The notes: a model not told the origin generated them from the sequence alone. 56,306 nucleotides of DNA from Crocinitomix sp. (GCA_030836155.1 JAURQI010000142.1:1-56306), one strand, 5' to 3'; shown: positions 31,489 through 40,818, numbered from the stretch's first letter. Made by a program: numbers and translations.

Positions 31489-33402
31489 TTAGCACACCAT
31501 TTTGGCGGCATCTACCAATTTGATAAATTCTGCACGATAGCCATTTTTATCATCTCCAATTCCTTGTTCTGCAAGTTCAATGACTTTGTCAAACAGCATG
31601 TCTCCGGCGTATTCTGATTCGCGTAATAGCATTCCGAAACCGGCTACGGCGGCAGAGAATTTATAATTGTCTGATAATTTCTCCCATCGTGTGATTTCAT
31701 TTTTCAGGTGACGCTCTAATAATTTACTCTTAGACCCGTTTGGATCTTTGTATCGGAACTTCACGGTCAATAATTCATTGAGGCGAGTCGGCTTTCCATC
31801 TGCATCTTGATAACGTAAAGGGTCAACCGACGGCGTTGTTGCTGTTTCTCCCTCACCTTTCAACACCACTTCGTACAACGCCGTGACGGAATGACCGGCT
31901 CCTATTTCCCCTGCATCTTTCTTATCATCATTAAAATCTTCAGCATTTAATAAACGGTTTTCATATCCAACCAATCGGTAGCTTTCAACCACCGCTGGGT
32001 TAAATTCTACTTGAATCTTGACATCCTTTGCTAAGGTCACGAGCGTTGCTCCAATCTCTGTGACCAATACTTTTTTTGCTTCAAATACATTGTCGATGTA
32101 GGCGTAGTTTCCATTACCAGCATCTGCCAATGTTTCCATTTTAGAATCTTTTAAATTACCGGTTCCAAATCCTAAACAGGTTAAGAAAATGCCTGTCTCT
32201 CGTTTTTTCTCGATCAATTGCTTCATAGAAGCATCTGAACTCATTCCGATATTAAAATCACCGTCTGTTGCCAAAATAACACGGTTATTTCCGCCATCGA
32301 TAAAATTCTCTTGAGCAACCTTATAAGCCAGTTCAATTCCAGCTCCACCTGCAGTAGAACCTCCTGCACTTAACTTCTCCAATGCTTCTAAAATCTGACT
32401 ATTATTATCAGCACTAGTTGAGTTTAAAACAACACCCGCAGCTCCAGCATAAACGACGATTGCAATACGATCTCGTTCACTTAGCTCATTGACCAACATT
32501 CGAAATGACTTCTTGAGTAATGGTAATTTATTTGGACTGTTCATTGAACCCGACACATCTAAAAGGAAAACTAAATTACTCGCGGGTAAGTCCGTTTTAT
32601 CGATTCGCTCACCTTGTAAACCAATATGAACTAATTTATTTTTACTCCAAGGACAGTCGCCAATTTCTGTAGTAATTGAAAATGGATGCTCATCTGTTGG
32701 GTTGGGATAATCATAGTCAAAATAGTTGATCATCTCCTCTACACGAACGGCACCTTTTTCTGGCTTTTGACCTTGCATTAAAAAACGACGTACGTTTGAA
32801 TAGGATGCCGCATCTACATCTACTGAAAATGTCGATAAGGGACTTGTTGTGGTTAGTTTATATCCATTTTCCTCAATCGCATTGTAGGACTCAGTGTTAT
32901 GATAAGGAGCTTCTGATCGTGAAATAGAACCACCGGCCCAGCCTAAATTAGAACTCGTTTTTCTAGAACGCCCCATGTCCTTAAGTGCATCCGTTCTCGT
33001 CACCGGTGCATGATCATATTCGGCGTCTACTTCTTCAACCACTTCTATTTCTTTTGGCGGATTGGGTGCGTCAATCGTCATTTGGATATTTAGATGCTTG
33101 ATTTGTTTTGAATTGACTTTTACATCCTTCTTTTTATAGTCTTCATAGCCTAACATCGTAACGCTCAAATCATATGATCCAGGTCGTACATTTTTGATTT
33201 CATAAGCCCCTAATTTGTCTGTTTTTGTTTGACGTTTATGATTGCCATTCTTGATGATTACAAATGCTGAAATGACAGGATCACCTGAATTTTTATCCGT
33301 AATTTTTCCAGTTATGGATCCTAAATTAGATTGTGACCAACCGGCTATTGCCAGCGTCATGGACAGTAATAAAAATGTGAATCGAAGTGCTATTGTTTTC
33401 AT
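31489..33402 (-). CDS. Secreted VWA-domain protein with carboxypeptidase-like N-terminus (YfbK-like)
   Basis: The start at 33402 gives the signal peptide MKTIALRFTFLLLSMTLAIA. Domains in order: a carboxypeptidase-regulatory-like fold (SITGKITDKNSGDPVISAF, near residues 30-110), and a YfbK-type pre-VWA segment (FSVDVDAASYSNVRRFLMQG). A VWA domain follows, with the MIDAS motif LLDVSGSMNS near residue 285 and ATDGDFNIG. A C-terminal DUF3520-like part of about 200 residues closes it. It probably acts outside the cytoplasm in metal-dependent protein binding. It follows an anti-sigma/TonB gene and an ECF sigma gene on the same strand, so the three are likely one regulated unit. Confidence 0.9.
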   Translation of the reverse strand: MKTIALRFTFLLLSMTLAIAGWSQSNLGSITGKITDKNSGDPVISAFVIIKNGNHKRQTKTDKLGAYEIKNVRPGSYDLSVTMLGYEDYKKKDVKVNSKQIKHLNIQMTIDAPNPPKEIEVVEEVDAEYDHAPVTRTDALKDMGRSRKTSSNLGWAGGSISRSEAPYHNTESYNAIEENGYKLTTTSPLSTFSVDVDAASYSNVRRFLMQGQKPEKGAVRVEEMINYFDYDYPNPTDEHPFSITTEIGDCPWSKNKLVHIGLQGERIDKTDLPASNLVFLLDVSGSMNSPNKLPLLKKSFRMLVNELSERDRIAIVVYAGAAGVVLNSTSADNNSQILEALEKLSAGGSTAGGAGIELAYKVAQENFIDGGNNRVILATDGDFNIGMSSDASMKQLIEKKRETGIFLTCLGFGTGNLKDSKMETLADAGNGNYAYIDNVFEAKKVLVTEIGATLVTLAKDVKIQVEFNPAVVESYRLVGYENRLLNAEDFNDDKKDAGEIGAGHSVTALYEVVLKGEGETATTPSVDPLRYQDADGKPTRLNELLTVKFRYKDPNGSKSKLLERHLKNEITRWEKLSDNYKFSAAVAGFGMLLRESEYAGDMLFDKVIELAEQGIGDDKNGYRAEFIKLVDAAKMVC

Positions 33403-33508
33403 ATTGAATTTTTTCTTGATTTGCACTTCTGTAAAATCAAGTTTCAGAAAGGTTCATTTTTTTTTGATGGGGAATAAAATTCACCTTCATTTTCAGAAAA
33501 TGATGGAC

Positions 33509-34402
33509 TTATTCTTCACGGATTTCAAAAACAATAGGAAGAATAAAATTCATAGAAGTTGGCTCACCTGCGACTTTACCCGGAGACCATTTTGGCATTT
33601 TCTTAATGATGCGCATGGCCTCTGCATCTAATTCATTATTGACACTTTTATGAATTTTATAATTGCCCAGTTGGCCCGTTTCAGAAATTGAAAAGCTGAC
33701 CTCCACCGTTCCCGTTATTCCTTGATTAAACGCATTCTGAGGATATCGAATATTTGTCGCAATAAATTGACGCATGGCAGATCGGCCACCCGGAAATTCG
33801 GGCTGAATGGCGTTATCATTATCTGTTTGGTGCATATTGGAATTATCGCTACCCCCTCCTGTTCCCGAATAATGCTCATCATCCAATACTTCAATATTGA
33901 TAATCGTGTCGATCTCGAGAATCGTGTCGGTTATGATTTTTAAATCCTCCGCCGTCTCAGTGACCTCCTCTATTTCGCTTTCAATTATTGGGGTTTCAAT
34001 CATTGGCGCTGGCGGACATGTGTCAATGCATTCGGGTTGGTTCGGCATGGCATCTTCGGAGTGTTCAATAGTTGCCATTTCCTTTTCGCTACAAATACAA
34101 TATGCTTTTTTGTCCTCTAAACTGACAAAATACCAGATACCTGCGCCAATTATCAAAACACCTAAAGCGATACCGATTTGACTGGCCCACATTTTTAATT
34201 TATAGCGTCTATAACCAGTTTGCGCATCCGTTTTAAGTCCCACTCTCTCTAGACCTTCCATCATCTCTTTTTGAACAGCCACCGACTCTGCTAAGTTATG
34301 GTCGGAAGCCATGACTTGTTCAAAAGCTTTCGCTTCTTCCCCATTCATTTTGCCCAGTAGATACTGTTCAATTTTCTCTATTTCCATCAGTTCTTTTCTC
34401 AT
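33509..34402 (-). CDS. Anti-sigma-like protein with a TonB C-terminal domain
   Basis: The 297-residue protein has a cytoplasmic N-terminus resembling anti-sigma zinc-finger-less domains (IEQYLLGKMNGEEAKAFEQV). One membrane segment follows (IGIALGVLIIGAGIWYFV, near residue 75), then a periplasmic acidic and Pro/Thr-rich linker. A TonB C-terminal domain closes it (PEFPGGRSAMRQFIATN, ISETGQLGNYKIHKS, AMRIIKKMPKWSPGKVAGEP). It overlaps the sigma gene by four bases (ATGA). The fusion links sigma control to an outer-membrane energising domain in one protein. Confidence 0.85.
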   Translation of the reverse strand: MRKELMEIEKIEQYLLGKMNGEEAKAFEQVMASDHNLAESVAVQKEMMEGLERVGLKTDAQTGYRRYKLKMWASQIGIALGVLIIGAGIWYFVSLEDKKAYCICSEKEMATIEHSEDAMPNQPECIDTCPPAPMIETPIIESEIEEVTETAEDLKIITDTILEIDTIINIEVLDDEHYSGTGGGSDNSNMHQTDNDNAIQPEFPGGRSAMRQFIATNIRYPQNAFNQGITGTVEVSFSISETGQLGNYKIHKSVNNELDAEAMRIIKKMPKWSPGKVAGEPTSMNFILPIVFEIREE

Positions 34403-34971
34403 AGTGCTGATGTTTTAAGGTTTGACTCTTCATTTGCCGCAATAGCTAGCTTGCGTGCATGCTCCATGCATTTATATTTCTTTGTTTTGGCAGATTGAAC
34501 CGTTTTATACCCAAACTTTTTTGCGATGCTATCCATTGATAATCGTTTATAATAAAAAGCATTCAACATGTCTTTGCAGGTCTTTCCTAAATCATTTAAG
34601 ACTTCTTCTATTACACTTAATTTCCTTTCTTTTTCAACCTGTTCTGCAATTTCATCTGCATATGCTAGCTGTTGCAATCCATCTTCTCCAGAGTTTTTAC
34701 GGACCTTTTTCTTTCTTAACTCATTACTCCAAAGCAGCTTGCATGTATTGACCAAAAAACCATCCATATTCACTTCTGAATGGGTCGAGATGGTCTGTAC
34801 TTTTTTATAAAGAACAATCAATGCTTCTTGAAAGATATCCAAGGCTTCTTCTTTAGAGCCTGAATTCATTTTGATATACCGTTCAATTTTTGGGAAATAG
34901 CGATAAAGACGCGCAAATGCTTTTTCGCGATCGCCTCCCTTAAGTTGTGCTATGATTTTAGCTTGATTCAT
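34399..34971 (-). CDS. ECF-type RNA polymerase sigma factor (second cassette)
   Basis: The 190-residue protein has sigma region 2 (ARLYRYFPKIERYIKMNSGS, EEALDIFQEALIVLYKKV, NTCKLLWSNELRKKK). A region 4-like part follows (VLNDLGKTCKDMLNAFYYKR, LSMDSIAKKFGYKTVQSAKT, KKYKCMEHARK). It differs from the FecI-type sigma at 25.6 kb. It is first in the operon and is followed by an anti-sigma/TonB fusion and a VWA protein. It would normally be held by the anti-sigma until a surface signal arrives. Its target genes cannot be read from the window. Confidence 0.9.
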   Translation of the reverse strand: MNQAKIIAQLKGGDREKAFARLYRYFPKIERYIKMNSGSKEEALDIFQEALIVLYKKVQTISTHSEVNMDGFLVNTCKLLWSNELRKKKVRKNSGEDGLQQLAYADEIAEQVEKERKLSVIEEVLNDLGKTCKDMLNAFYYKRLSMDSIAKKFGYKTVQSAKTKKYKCMEHARKLAIAANEESNLKTSAL

Positions 34972-35105
34972 TCAATTCCTTTTTTATAAGATGTAAGACA
35001 TTTTAAAAAGTCACCGCAAAAAATACAAATTCCGGCCCAAGATGCAGGAAATATTAATCGTACTCGCTGATTTATTTTTATTTTGAGGTCGATTAAATCA
35101 CAAGT

Positions 35106-35595
35106 TTGTTGCAAATCAGAACAAATATCAACCTATTTGTCGTGACTCTGCTATCGCTGAGCGCAATCAATATTTCTTTTGGTCAAAATTCGGTTGATGA
35201 AAGTATTAAATATTTGGACGAACATCTTTACGACAATCTAGATTCATCATTGACCATTGCCAATAAAGCACTGACTGAGGCTGATGAAGGATCTCAAGAA
35301 TATGCGACTATTCTCTCCCGAAAGGCAGTTGTTTTAGACATTAAAGGTAATACCGAAGCTTGCTTTAGAAAACTTTCATAAAGCCATTAAAATTCAAGAA
35401 GAAATTGGCGATTCAACCGGTCTTTCTTATAGCTATAATAATTTAGGCATCAGCTATTTTTATATGTTTCGGTATGAAGAAGCCATCCGTTATTATCGCC
35501 AGTCCGCAGAAATTGATAGTATACAAAATGACTATGCGGGATGGGCAGGAACGATGATCAATATTGCCGTAATAGAGTCAAACGGGAGTTGATCA
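35106..35595 (+). pseudogene. TPR-repeat protein broken by a 4-bp duplication and truncated
   Basis: The frame begins with a signal-peptide-like FVVTLLSLSAINISFG and then TPR-type helices (NSVDESIKYLDEHLYDNLDS). It is cut off near 35357. The sequence GCTT occurs twice in tandem at 35358-35361 and 35362-35365. Removing one copy restores the frame, which then continues with ALENFHKAIKIQEEIGDSTG and SYSYNNLGISYFYMFRYEEA, then RYYRQSAEIDS. The restored frame ends at a TGA near 35593. Such proteins normally carry many more TPRs and often a C-terminal kinase or DNA-binding part, so the gene is also truncated. The start may be TTG at 35106. Confidence 0.8.
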
Positions 35596-35738
35596 ATAAC
35601 AACTGATATATTACTGAGTCTGCAGACCAAGAGCAGGCTGAAAAAATTCGATTTTAAGAGCTGATTCAATGTGATAAACACATTGATATCGACTGTCTCT
35701 CAAGGGGGAGGCATTCGTTTCTTTATGTTTAGCTAATA

Positions 35739-37280
35739 CTACAACGGAATATTACCGTGTTTTTTCTTAGGTAAATGCGCCACCTTATTCTTCAGCATAT
35801 CAAATGCGCGAATGAGTTTTTTACGCGTTTCTGAAGGCTCAATGACCTCATCAATAAAACCGTGCTTTGCCGCGTTGTATGGATTCGCAAATAATTCAGC
35901 ATATTCTGCTTCTTTCTCTTTCCATTTAGCTTCAGGATCTTCTGCTCCTTGAATCTCTTTACGGAAGATAATCTCAGCAGCACCCTTTGCACCCATCACC
36001 GCAATTTCAGAAGACGGCCAAGCGTAGTTCATATCTGCGCCAATGTGTTTTGAGTTCATCACATCATAAGCGCCACCGTATGCTTTCCGTGTAATTATCG
36101 TAATTCTTGGAACAGTTGCTTCGCAGAACGCATACAATAATTTTGCTCCGTTATTGATAATTCCATTCCATTCTTGTTCTGTTCCAGGCAAGAAACCCGG
36201 CACATCTTCTAATACTAAAAGAGGAATATTAAACGCATCACAAAATCGAACAAAACGTCCTCCTTTATTGGAAGCATTATTGTCTAAAACACCCGCTAAA
36301 AATGCAGGTTGATTGGCAACAACCCCAATACTTTTCCCACCTAAAAGTGCAAAACCAACCACTATATTTTCGGCATATGCTTCATGTACCTCATAAAAAG
36401 AGCCCTCGTCAACGATTTCGTTGATCACCTCTTTCATATCATAAGGTTGATTCGGATTTTCCGGTACAATATTATTCAATCCTTCTCGAAGCTCATCACT
36501 TGCCTCATATGCATAACGCGGTGATTGCTCCTCACAGTTTTGAGGAATATAGGTCAATAGTTTTTTAATATCGTTGATACATTTTAAATCATTCTCAACG
36601 GAAAAATGTGCGACACCCGATTTTTGGGAATGCGTTGAAGCACCCCCTAATTCTTCTGAAGTAACTTCTTCGTGCGTTACCGTTTTAACCACATTGGGTC
36701 CTGTCACGAACATAAAAGAAGAATCTTGCACCATGTAGATAAAGTCAGTCAATGCCGGCGAATAAACCGCACCACCAGCACATGGCCCCATGATAGCAGA
36801 AATTTGCGGCACCACTCCTGATGCGAGCGTATTGCGATAAAAGATATCGGCATATCCACCCAATGAAACAACGCCTTCTTGAATACGTGCACCACCAGAA
36901 TCATTTAAGCCGATCAAAGGAACACCATTTTGTAGAGACAAATCCATGATACGAACTATTTTCTTCGCATGCATTTCTGCTAATGACCCTCCAAATACCG
37001 TAAAATCTTGCGAAAAAACGTAAATCGGTCTCCCATTTACAGTTCCGTATCCAGTTACTACACCATCACCCGGAAACTGTTGTTTATCCAAACCAAAGTT
37101 GGAGGAACGGTGAGAAGTTAACATTCCGATTTCCTCAAAACTATCATCGTCCAGTAATAATTGAACGCGCTCACGCGCCGTCAATTTACCTTTACCATGT
37201 TGAGATTCAATGCGTTTTTCTCCGCCGCCTTTTAAGGCTTCGGCTTTCTTTGAATTGAGAGTGTCAAGCTTAGATGTCAT
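35739..37280 (-). CDS. Acyl-CoA carboxylase carboxyltransferase (propionyl-CoA carboxylase beta-type)
   Basis: The 513-residue protein has the biotin-dependent carboxyltransferase folds. The N-terminal half contains GKLTARERVQLLLDDDSF, FSQDFTVFGGSLAEMHAKKI and GGARIQEGVVSLGGYADIF. GPCAGGAVYSPALTDF and the C-terminal AYGGAYDVMNSKHIGAD follow. This is the beta subunit of propionyl-/methylmalonyl-CoA carboxylases, cytoplasmic and paired with a biotin carboxylase subunit encoded elsewhere. The last residues KKKHGNIPL are the usual end of these enzymes. Whether it acts on propionyl-CoA or another acyl-CoA is not settled by sequence alone. Confidence 0.93.
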   Translation of the reverse strand: MTSKLDTLNSKKAEALKGGGEKRIESQHGKGKLTARERVQLLLDDDSFEEIGMLTSHRSSNFGLDKQQFPGDGVVTGYGTVNGRPIYVFSQDFTVFGGSLAEMHAKKIVRIMDLSLQNGVPLIGLNDSGGARIQEGVVSLGGYADIFYRNTLASGVVPQISAIMGPCAGGAVYSPALTDFIYMVQDSSFMFVTGPNVVKTVTHEEVTSEELGGASTHSQKSGVAHFSVENDLKCINDIKKLLTYIPQNCEEQSPRYAYEASDELREGLNNIVPENPNQPYDMKEVINEIVDEGSFYEVHEAYAENIVVGFALLGGKSIGVVANQPAFLAGVLDNNASNKGGRFVRFCDAFNIPLLVLEDVPGFLPGTEQEWNGIINNGAKLLYAFCEATVPRITIITRKAYGGAYDVMNSKHIGADMNYAWPSSEIAVMGAKGAAEIIFRKEIQGAEDPEAKWKEKEAEYAELFANPYNAAKHGFIDEVIEPSETRKKLIRAFDMLKNKVAHLPKKKHGNIPL

Positions 37281-37499
37281 TTGCCAATTTTTAAATGGGA
37301 AACTAAGTTAATACTTATTTTTCTAAGCGGGATTTCTGCCACATATTTAATGAATATATGCCTTTTGGAAAAATCACAAAAAAGAAAAGAAAAAAGTATC
37401 TTTTAATGCTGTTCATCGTAACGATTATGAGGGATTGATTAAAAACAACTTAAAAATAGGTATTGGTACAATTTATGTAACCATTATCATGAATCAACC

Positions 37500-37507
37500 T
37501 ATATTTG
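37500..37507 (+). promoter_or_regulatory. TAnnTTTG box directly before the VWA surface-protein start
   Basis: TATATTTG matches the -7 consensus and ends only four bases before ATG 37512. If it is used, the transcript would start at or near the ATG, so the mRNA could be leaderless. Confidence 0.4.
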
Positions 37508-37511
37508 AAAC

Positions 37512-38987
37512 ATGCGCGTATTACTCACACTGATTTTAGCGAGTTTTGCTTTTTTAGCGAATGCTCAGGTCACTGCTGATCGTACCTCATACGATTTTGG
37601 TGACTTGTACCCGAATGCGCAAACTTATGTAGATATCCATTTCACGAACAAGACTGACAAACGTCAATTTCTATTGACTATCGATAAACCAAGAGATATC
37701 TATTACATCTTTTCTGGTAAAACGATGGAGCCTGACAGTTCCATTACGATCCGACTTAAAATCAATGATAGTCAAAAGGGACGTTTTACAAATGATATTG
37801 ATATCTATTTCAGTGATTCTCGTGATCCCGTCACCATACGTTTAACTGGAAATATAAAAGAAGTGGCTTCCAATCCGCTGACAGCTTGTCCTGACTTTAA
37901 TAGTAATCCGCCAGCAAATAGCGCTTATTCATATGGCGTTACGATTAAAGTGATCGATTCCTTGACCGGAGAGCCTATTCGACGTTCACGTGTGAATGTC
38001 ATTAACAATAACAGTCTTGAAGGCACCTATTATACCAATAAAGATGGAATTGTTCATGAGGATATACCACTAGGATATTATTATATCGCTGCCGAAAAAG
38101 AAGCCTATCTCGGCAATTATCATATTGGTTATATAAACTTTCAACACAATTATGTCTTGATTAAGCTCCGCCAGCCTGAAGTTGAAGAAGAAGAACCTCC
38201 GGTCTATGTGGACAATAATCCCGAGCCACCAGTCATTGAAGAAGATCCGATCCTTGATGAACCCATAGAGGATGAGATAGTCATTGATTTTAATGAAGAT
38301 CCGGAGCCTGAAATAGAAGAACCTGTTATCATCGATACCATTCCTGAAATACCAGAGGTTGTCGAGCCTGAATATGTCAACGATACACCTTTTGAAGATT
38401 TGCCGGACACCCTGTTCGATCAAGCTCATTTTAGAACAAACAATATCACTTTTATTCTGGATGTATCCAGTTCAATGAATGGAAATGGCAAGCTGGAATT
38501 GCTGAAACAATCCATGTATGAATTAACCGCCGTATTGCGCCCAGAAGATCGGATTTCAATTATTAAATACTCATCGACTGTTTCTATTGTGGCCGACGGA
38601 TTAGGTGGAGAAGAAAAAGACGAAATAAATGAAAGAGTTGCTAAATTACGCACGAGTAGTTCTACCGCTGGTGGCGATGCGATTAAAGTCGCTTATCGAA
38701 TTAATAATCGCATTTACGCTCCTAAAAAGAATAATATCGTCATCATGATAACGGATGGTGCATTCAATAGTGGAAGCAAAGATTATAAAGAGATTATTGA
38801 AAAGAACTATCAGGAAAAGGGTATAATATTTTCGGTGGTCGGAATTAAAACATCTGAATATATCACTGAACACATGGATAATATTGTTGAAACGGGAGGT
38901 GGTGATTTTATTCAGATTCGTACCATGCAAGATGCTAAAACCAAGATTTTCCACGAAATAAGAAGGACTTCCTTTAGGGGAAGGTAG
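37512..38987 (+). CDS. Secreted VWA-domain protein with a DUF1573-like N-terminus
   Basis: The 491-residue protein has a signal peptide (LLTLILASFAFLANA) and a DUF1573/Ig-like domain (ADRTSYDFGDLYPNAQTY). A carboxypeptidase-like domain follows (VTIKVIDSLTGEPIRRSRV). Residues about 225-305 are an acidic, Pro/Glu-rich linker. A VWA domain follows with the MIDAS motif FILDVSSSMNGN, then a conserved STAGGDAIKVAYRI segment and ITDGAFNSGS. The STAGG signature is also in the VWA protein at 31.5 kb, so the two VWA domains are related. It is probably a surface or periplasmic binding protein. I see no sorting domain at its end. Confidence 0.85.
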   Translation: MRVLLTLILASFAFLANAQVTADRTSYDFGDLYPNAQTYVDIHFTNKTDKRQFLLTIDKPRDIYYIFSGKTMEPDSSITIRLKINDSQKGRFTNDIDIYFSDSRDPVTIRLTGNIKEVASNPLTACPDFNSNPPANSAYSYGVTIKVIDSLTGEPIRRSRVNVINNNSLEGTYYTNKDGIVHEDIPLGYYYIAAEKEAYLGNYHIGYINFQHNYVLIKLRQPEVEEEEPPVYVDNNPEPPVIEEDPILDEPIEDEIVIDFNEDPEPEIEEPVIIDTIPEIPEVVEPEYVNDTPFEDLPDTLFDQAHFRTNNITFILDVSSSMNGNGKLELLKQSMYELTAVLRPEDRISIIKYSSTVSIVADGLGGEEKDEINERVAKLRTSSSTAGGDAIKVAYRINNRIYAPKKNNIVIMITDGAFNSGSKDYKEIIEKNYQEKGIIFSVVGIKTSEYITEHMDNIVETGGGDFIQIRTMQDAKTKIFHEIRRTSFRGR

Positions 38988-39328
38988 CATGAATATCCAT
39001 GAACTTTAGGAGCTAGCCATTTGGCTTGTCTTCCTTTCAAAAGAAGGTAATAAAATAGATTTAACCCGATAGATTAAATCGGATATTGAAATTTTGTGTA
39101 CTCAAAAAAAGTAACACAATTAAGCCAAGAAACCTGAAGCAATCAGGAAGGCCGCTAATACAAGTAGGATCAATTTAGTTCGCATAATGTCAACGTTCTA
39201 TTTACAATAACGCTATGAACAGGGCTCCGTTACCCTGCCGGAAATTTCAGTTTCCAACAAGTTTTTAACAAAGTCAGTGCCAAAAGGGTTTTCAGAAGTA
39301 GAAAAAAAATTCTTTTTAAGCGAAAGGC
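38988..39328. other. Intergenic region with a mini-ORF and small hairpins
   Basis: The region holds no ordinary gene. On the minus strand it encodes a possible 21-residue peptide (39120-39185). Upstream of it on that strand are short dyads: CAGGG with CCCTG, and GGAAA with TTTCC. No strong terminator is visible at the end of either flanking gene. Confidence 0.5.
39120..39185 (-). CDS. Possible 21-residue hydrophobic peptide
   Basis: The minus-strand frame reads MRTKLILLVLAAFLIASGFL plus one residue before TAA. It has two basic residues followed by a single hydrophobic helix, like a membrane peptide or a free signal sequence. It lies about 140 bp downstream of the GT22-like gene on the same strand. 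There is no close promoter with a perfect box. A chance ORF cannot be excluded, but the clean basic-then-hydrophobic pattern from ATG to stop is suggestive. Confidence 0.35.
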   Translation of the reverse strand: MRTKLILLVLAAFLIASGFLA

Positions 39329-40807
39329 TTATTCAGATTCTTGAAATACGGTATTGGTTTTCCAGATTTCAACATATTCATTTGCGTTTCTTGGATTTAG
39401 CCAACGCAATAAGGCGTCTACCGTGCTCGGCTCGCATATTTTAGCTAAATCCATATTTGGGTAAATCGTCTTATATTGACTAATACGATCATCCAATCGT
39501 TCATCTCCCATAAAAATGATATAGTCATATTGATAACCTTCGTAAACGGTTAATGATTGGGAAGAATCTTTTCTGGCTACTGCTGGTAAGACCCAATTAT
39601 TGGCATAGAATTTTGGCAACATCGTTGCATCAGTTTCGGCAGAAGCCTCTTGCAAGATTCGAATGGGTTCTTTTTCATAGAAATAATACATAGCTTCCAC
39701 CCTCGATTTTTTGGTATAAGTATAGCTTGCAAAAAGCAAAACCGGAATATTTAATATCCAAAACACTTTCCATGATATTTTCCAAATCCGCTCCCATTTC
39801 CAAGTCGTTCGTAATAGATCGTAACCAATTACGCCTAATATTAAGAATAGAGGTAATACCGGTAAAATAAACCGCTCTTGTTTACTTGGAAAAAATGAGT
39901 GAAATAAGATAAAAAGCAAAACCGGTACAAACAAGAGTAAATGTTTCTTAAATCCTCTAAAAAAGCCAATACCTATAAGTAAACCAAGCGGAAATAAGAA
40001 GGAGCCCATCAATACCAAGAGGTACATAAAATAATTATTGTTGGGGATATACGCTGTTCCTTCATTGGCATTATAAGTCGCATAGCGAATGAATTCTGCA
40101 AAAGGATAGTCCCATATTAAATAGTCAACCAAACCTTGCGTTAATCCGAAAACCACAAGAACTCCTGCGCTGAATAATAAAAAGGCTCGCCATTCTTTTC
40201 TAAAAAAGAACACAGCTGCCATTCCAACGGCAAAAACGCCTACCTGATAACGAATGGAGATCGCCATACCCAACAATAAACCGGCCCATAAAAAGCGATT
40301 CCGGTTTTCAGATTTAACGATGAGCCAAATTCCCCACATCATAAACGGAATGCATACGATCTCGACCAAATTCCGCACAGAGAGAAAAGGAAGGACCCAT
40401 AATAAGGCGAGTATCCACCCAACGACTACCGCATTCTTCTGACTACTCAATTTTTCAGTAATCTTATACCCAAAAGACACGATTAGCATTGACAATAATG
40501 CGTGGATCAAACGGTTAAAAAACATGAGTAATTTCGGATCAGTCATTCCCATTCCTTTTAGGGCTGAAAAGAATACATAATTTAATCCAACATATGTAAA
40601 ACTATGACCTTCTGGACCATTATTATTGGGTGATCCTGGTAACCAATGGTTATAGTCATACCCATCAGTCCAAGAAGCCGAAGCCTCCACAACCAAAAAA
40701 TGGTCATCATGCATACCATAACCTTGTGAGAAAATAGCCGCAATTAACCGAATGCAAAATGCAGCAAGCAAAATAGTTCGATATGAAGTCCAATCAATTT
40801 TACCCAC
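39329..40807 (-). CDS. GT22-like (ALG9/PIG-B type) membrane mannosyltransferase
   Basis: The 492-residue protein has about ten hydrophobic segments. It shows motifs of polyprenol- or GPI-type GT-C glycosyltransferases: FSQGYGMHDDHFLVVEASA (the acidic loop near the start), GMAISIRYQVGVF and FPSKQERFILPVLPL. The last motif resembles the HKEERF region of GT22 enzymes. It would transfer a sugar from a lipid-linked donor on the outer face of the inner membrane. The start is GTG at 40807. A short ORF precedes it by 11 bases. No other polysaccharide genes are nearby. Confidence 0.75.
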   Translation of the reverse strand: MGKIDWTSYRTILLAAFCIRLIAAIFSQGYGMHDDHFLVVEASASWTDGYDYNHWLPGSPNNNGPEGHSFTYVGLNYVFFSALKGMGMTDPKLLMFFNRLIHALLSMLIVSFGYKITEKLSSQKNAVVVGWILALLWVLPFLSVRNLVEIVCIPFMMWGIWLIVKSENRNRFLWAGLLLGMAISIRYQVGVFAVGMAAVFFFRKEWRAFLLFSAGVLVVFGLTQGLVDYLIWDYPFAEFIRYATYNANEGTAYIPNNNYFMYLLVLMGSFLFPLGLLIGIGFFRGFKKHLLLFVPVLLFILFHSFFPSKQERFILPVLPLFLILGVIGYDLLRTTWKWERIWKISWKVFWILNIPVLLFASYTYTKKSRVEAMYYFYEKEPIRILQEASAETDATMLPKFYANNWVLPAVARKDSSQSLTVYEGYQYDYIIFMGDERLDDRISQYKTIYPNMDLAKICEPSTVDALLRWLNPRNANEYVEIWKTNTVFQESE

Positions 40808-40818
40808 TAAATTTTAGC

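Noticed and set aside
35596-35738. Search for the missing C-terminal part of the TPR gene
   Set aside because: No further TPR or output domain is readable in any frame before the carboxylase gene.
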